A DNA stretch of 32,258 bases from an uncultured Flavobacteriaceae bacterium. Lineage in GTDB: Bacteria > Bacteroidota > Bacteroidia > Flavobacteriales > Flavobacteriaceae. The translations under genes and the position numbers were made by a program. The stretch is taken from NCBI GenBank assembly GCA_938020445.1, contig CALIIC010000042.1, forward strand, positions 1 to 32,258. The letters run 5' to 3'. The number at the start of each line of letters is the position of its first letter. Position 1 is the stretch's first letter. This document shows positions 31,860 to 32,258 of the stretch, piece after piece. The notes under the pieces were generated by a model. It searched no databases. It was not told the origin of the DNA and worked only from the letters and a program-made list of their open reading frames with translations.

Positions 31860-32258
31860 TCAACGTTTAATGACCAATTGTTTTCGAAACTGCTCTCCTT
31901 CGTTATTGGTGGCGATGATCACATAGGTACCTATGGGAAGGTTGTACACATCAAGATCATACCCCTGTTCTTGGGGCCCTTCATCTACCTGTGCCCTGCT
32001 CACCAAACGCCCCGCCATATCGTATACGTACAGCACTCTCATGGTGGTAGCCTGTGTTTCGAACGCTATTTTAGCGACGCTCCGTGCGGGGTTGGGATGA
32101 ATGTTCAACCCGTTCCCCATGTCGCCGCCCGCTATTCGCGAGGCGTTCCCCGCTGCACTTTGGTTGATGATGGTAAGGTTGTCGTACAAGGCCGTCCCGG
32201 CATCGAAGCTGCCATAGTTGCTGAACAGCCATAGATCGAGCGTACCGATGCCCGAGGG
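31860..32258 (-). CDS. C-terminal end of a secreted protein with a T9SS type A sorting domain (partial)
   Basis: The frame is open from the right window edge to a TGA at 31860, giving the last 132 residues. The final ~80 form a type IX secretion sorting domain: NIHPNPARSVAKIAF, VLYVYDMAGRLVSRAQVDEG, YDLDVYNLPIGTYVIIATN and the basic end RKQLVIKR. Before it LDLWLFSNYGSFDAGTALYD, then NLTIIN, looks like the last strands of a jelly-roll or adhesin-type beta domain. The domain is cleaved after the protein crosses the outer membrane. The base composition is visibly more GC-rich than the neighbouring genes. The passenger domain and function lie outside the window. Confidence 0.85.
   Translation of the reverse strand, partial: PSGIGTLDLWLFSNYGSFDAGTALYDNLTIINQSAAGNASRIAGGDMGNGLNIHPNPARSVAKIAFETQATTMRVLYVYDMAGRLVSRAQVDEGPQEQGYDLDVYNLPIGTYVIIATNNEGEQFRKQLVIKR

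Overview
The window looks like the chromosome of a marine member of the Flavobacteriaceae (phylum Bacteroidota). The basis is the gene content: a type IX secretion (T9SS) sorting domain, a surface lipoprotein alginate lyase, a plug-only TonB-like protein, a fused thrA and a Bacteroidetes-type integrase. The promoters agree with this, because several genes carry the TAnnTTTG -7 box with an upstream TTG box instead of sigma-70 boxes. No taxonomic search was run.

Left part (1-4430): an accessory region that looks like the end of an integrated mobile element. A truncated peroxiredoxin overlaps an Old Yellow Enzyme reductase; both are AT-rich. About 0.75 kb of non-coding DNA follows, then a small mobilization-like gene (BfmA/BtgA type) flanked by a diverged inverted repeat. 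Next comes a tyrosine recombinase transcribed away from tRNA-Pro(TGG) and tRNA-Ser(GCT). The tRNA pair with its own promoter and terminator marks the probable island boundary.

Middle part (4800-20500): core genes. In order: a plug-domain outer-membrane or periplasmic protein, a 7TM-HD (PgpH-like) c-di-AMP phosphodiesterase, a thiolase followed by an SH3-NlpC/P60 protein whose catalytic cysteine is replaced by serine, a TPR protein downstream of gyrA, clpC, a small SpoIIAA/STAS-like protein, and the bifunctional NAD(P)H-hydrate repair enzyme Nnr.

Threonine operon (20540-25446): a Bacteroidetes promoter, a ~170-nt leader, fused thrA, thrB and thrC packed with almost no spacing, and an intrinsic terminator. 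The leader holds a 27-codon GTG-initiated reading frame with one Thr pair and one Thr triplet just before its stop. It is a candidate regulatory leader peptide.

Right part (25470-32258): a solitary CBM6 + F5/8C + PL7 alginate lyase lipoprotein, whose promoter is overlaid by 13-bp-periodic TTTGG repeats and a TTGGTTTACCAA palindrome of the uronate-regulator (GntR/FadR) type. Then a run of gcvT, glsA, a short-chain reductase, phhB and yebC on the + strand, ending at a strong terminator. Last is the C-terminal end of a T9SS-secreted protein on the - strand, which is more GC-rich than its neighbours.

No CRISPR array, rRNA or intact insertion sequence was seen.
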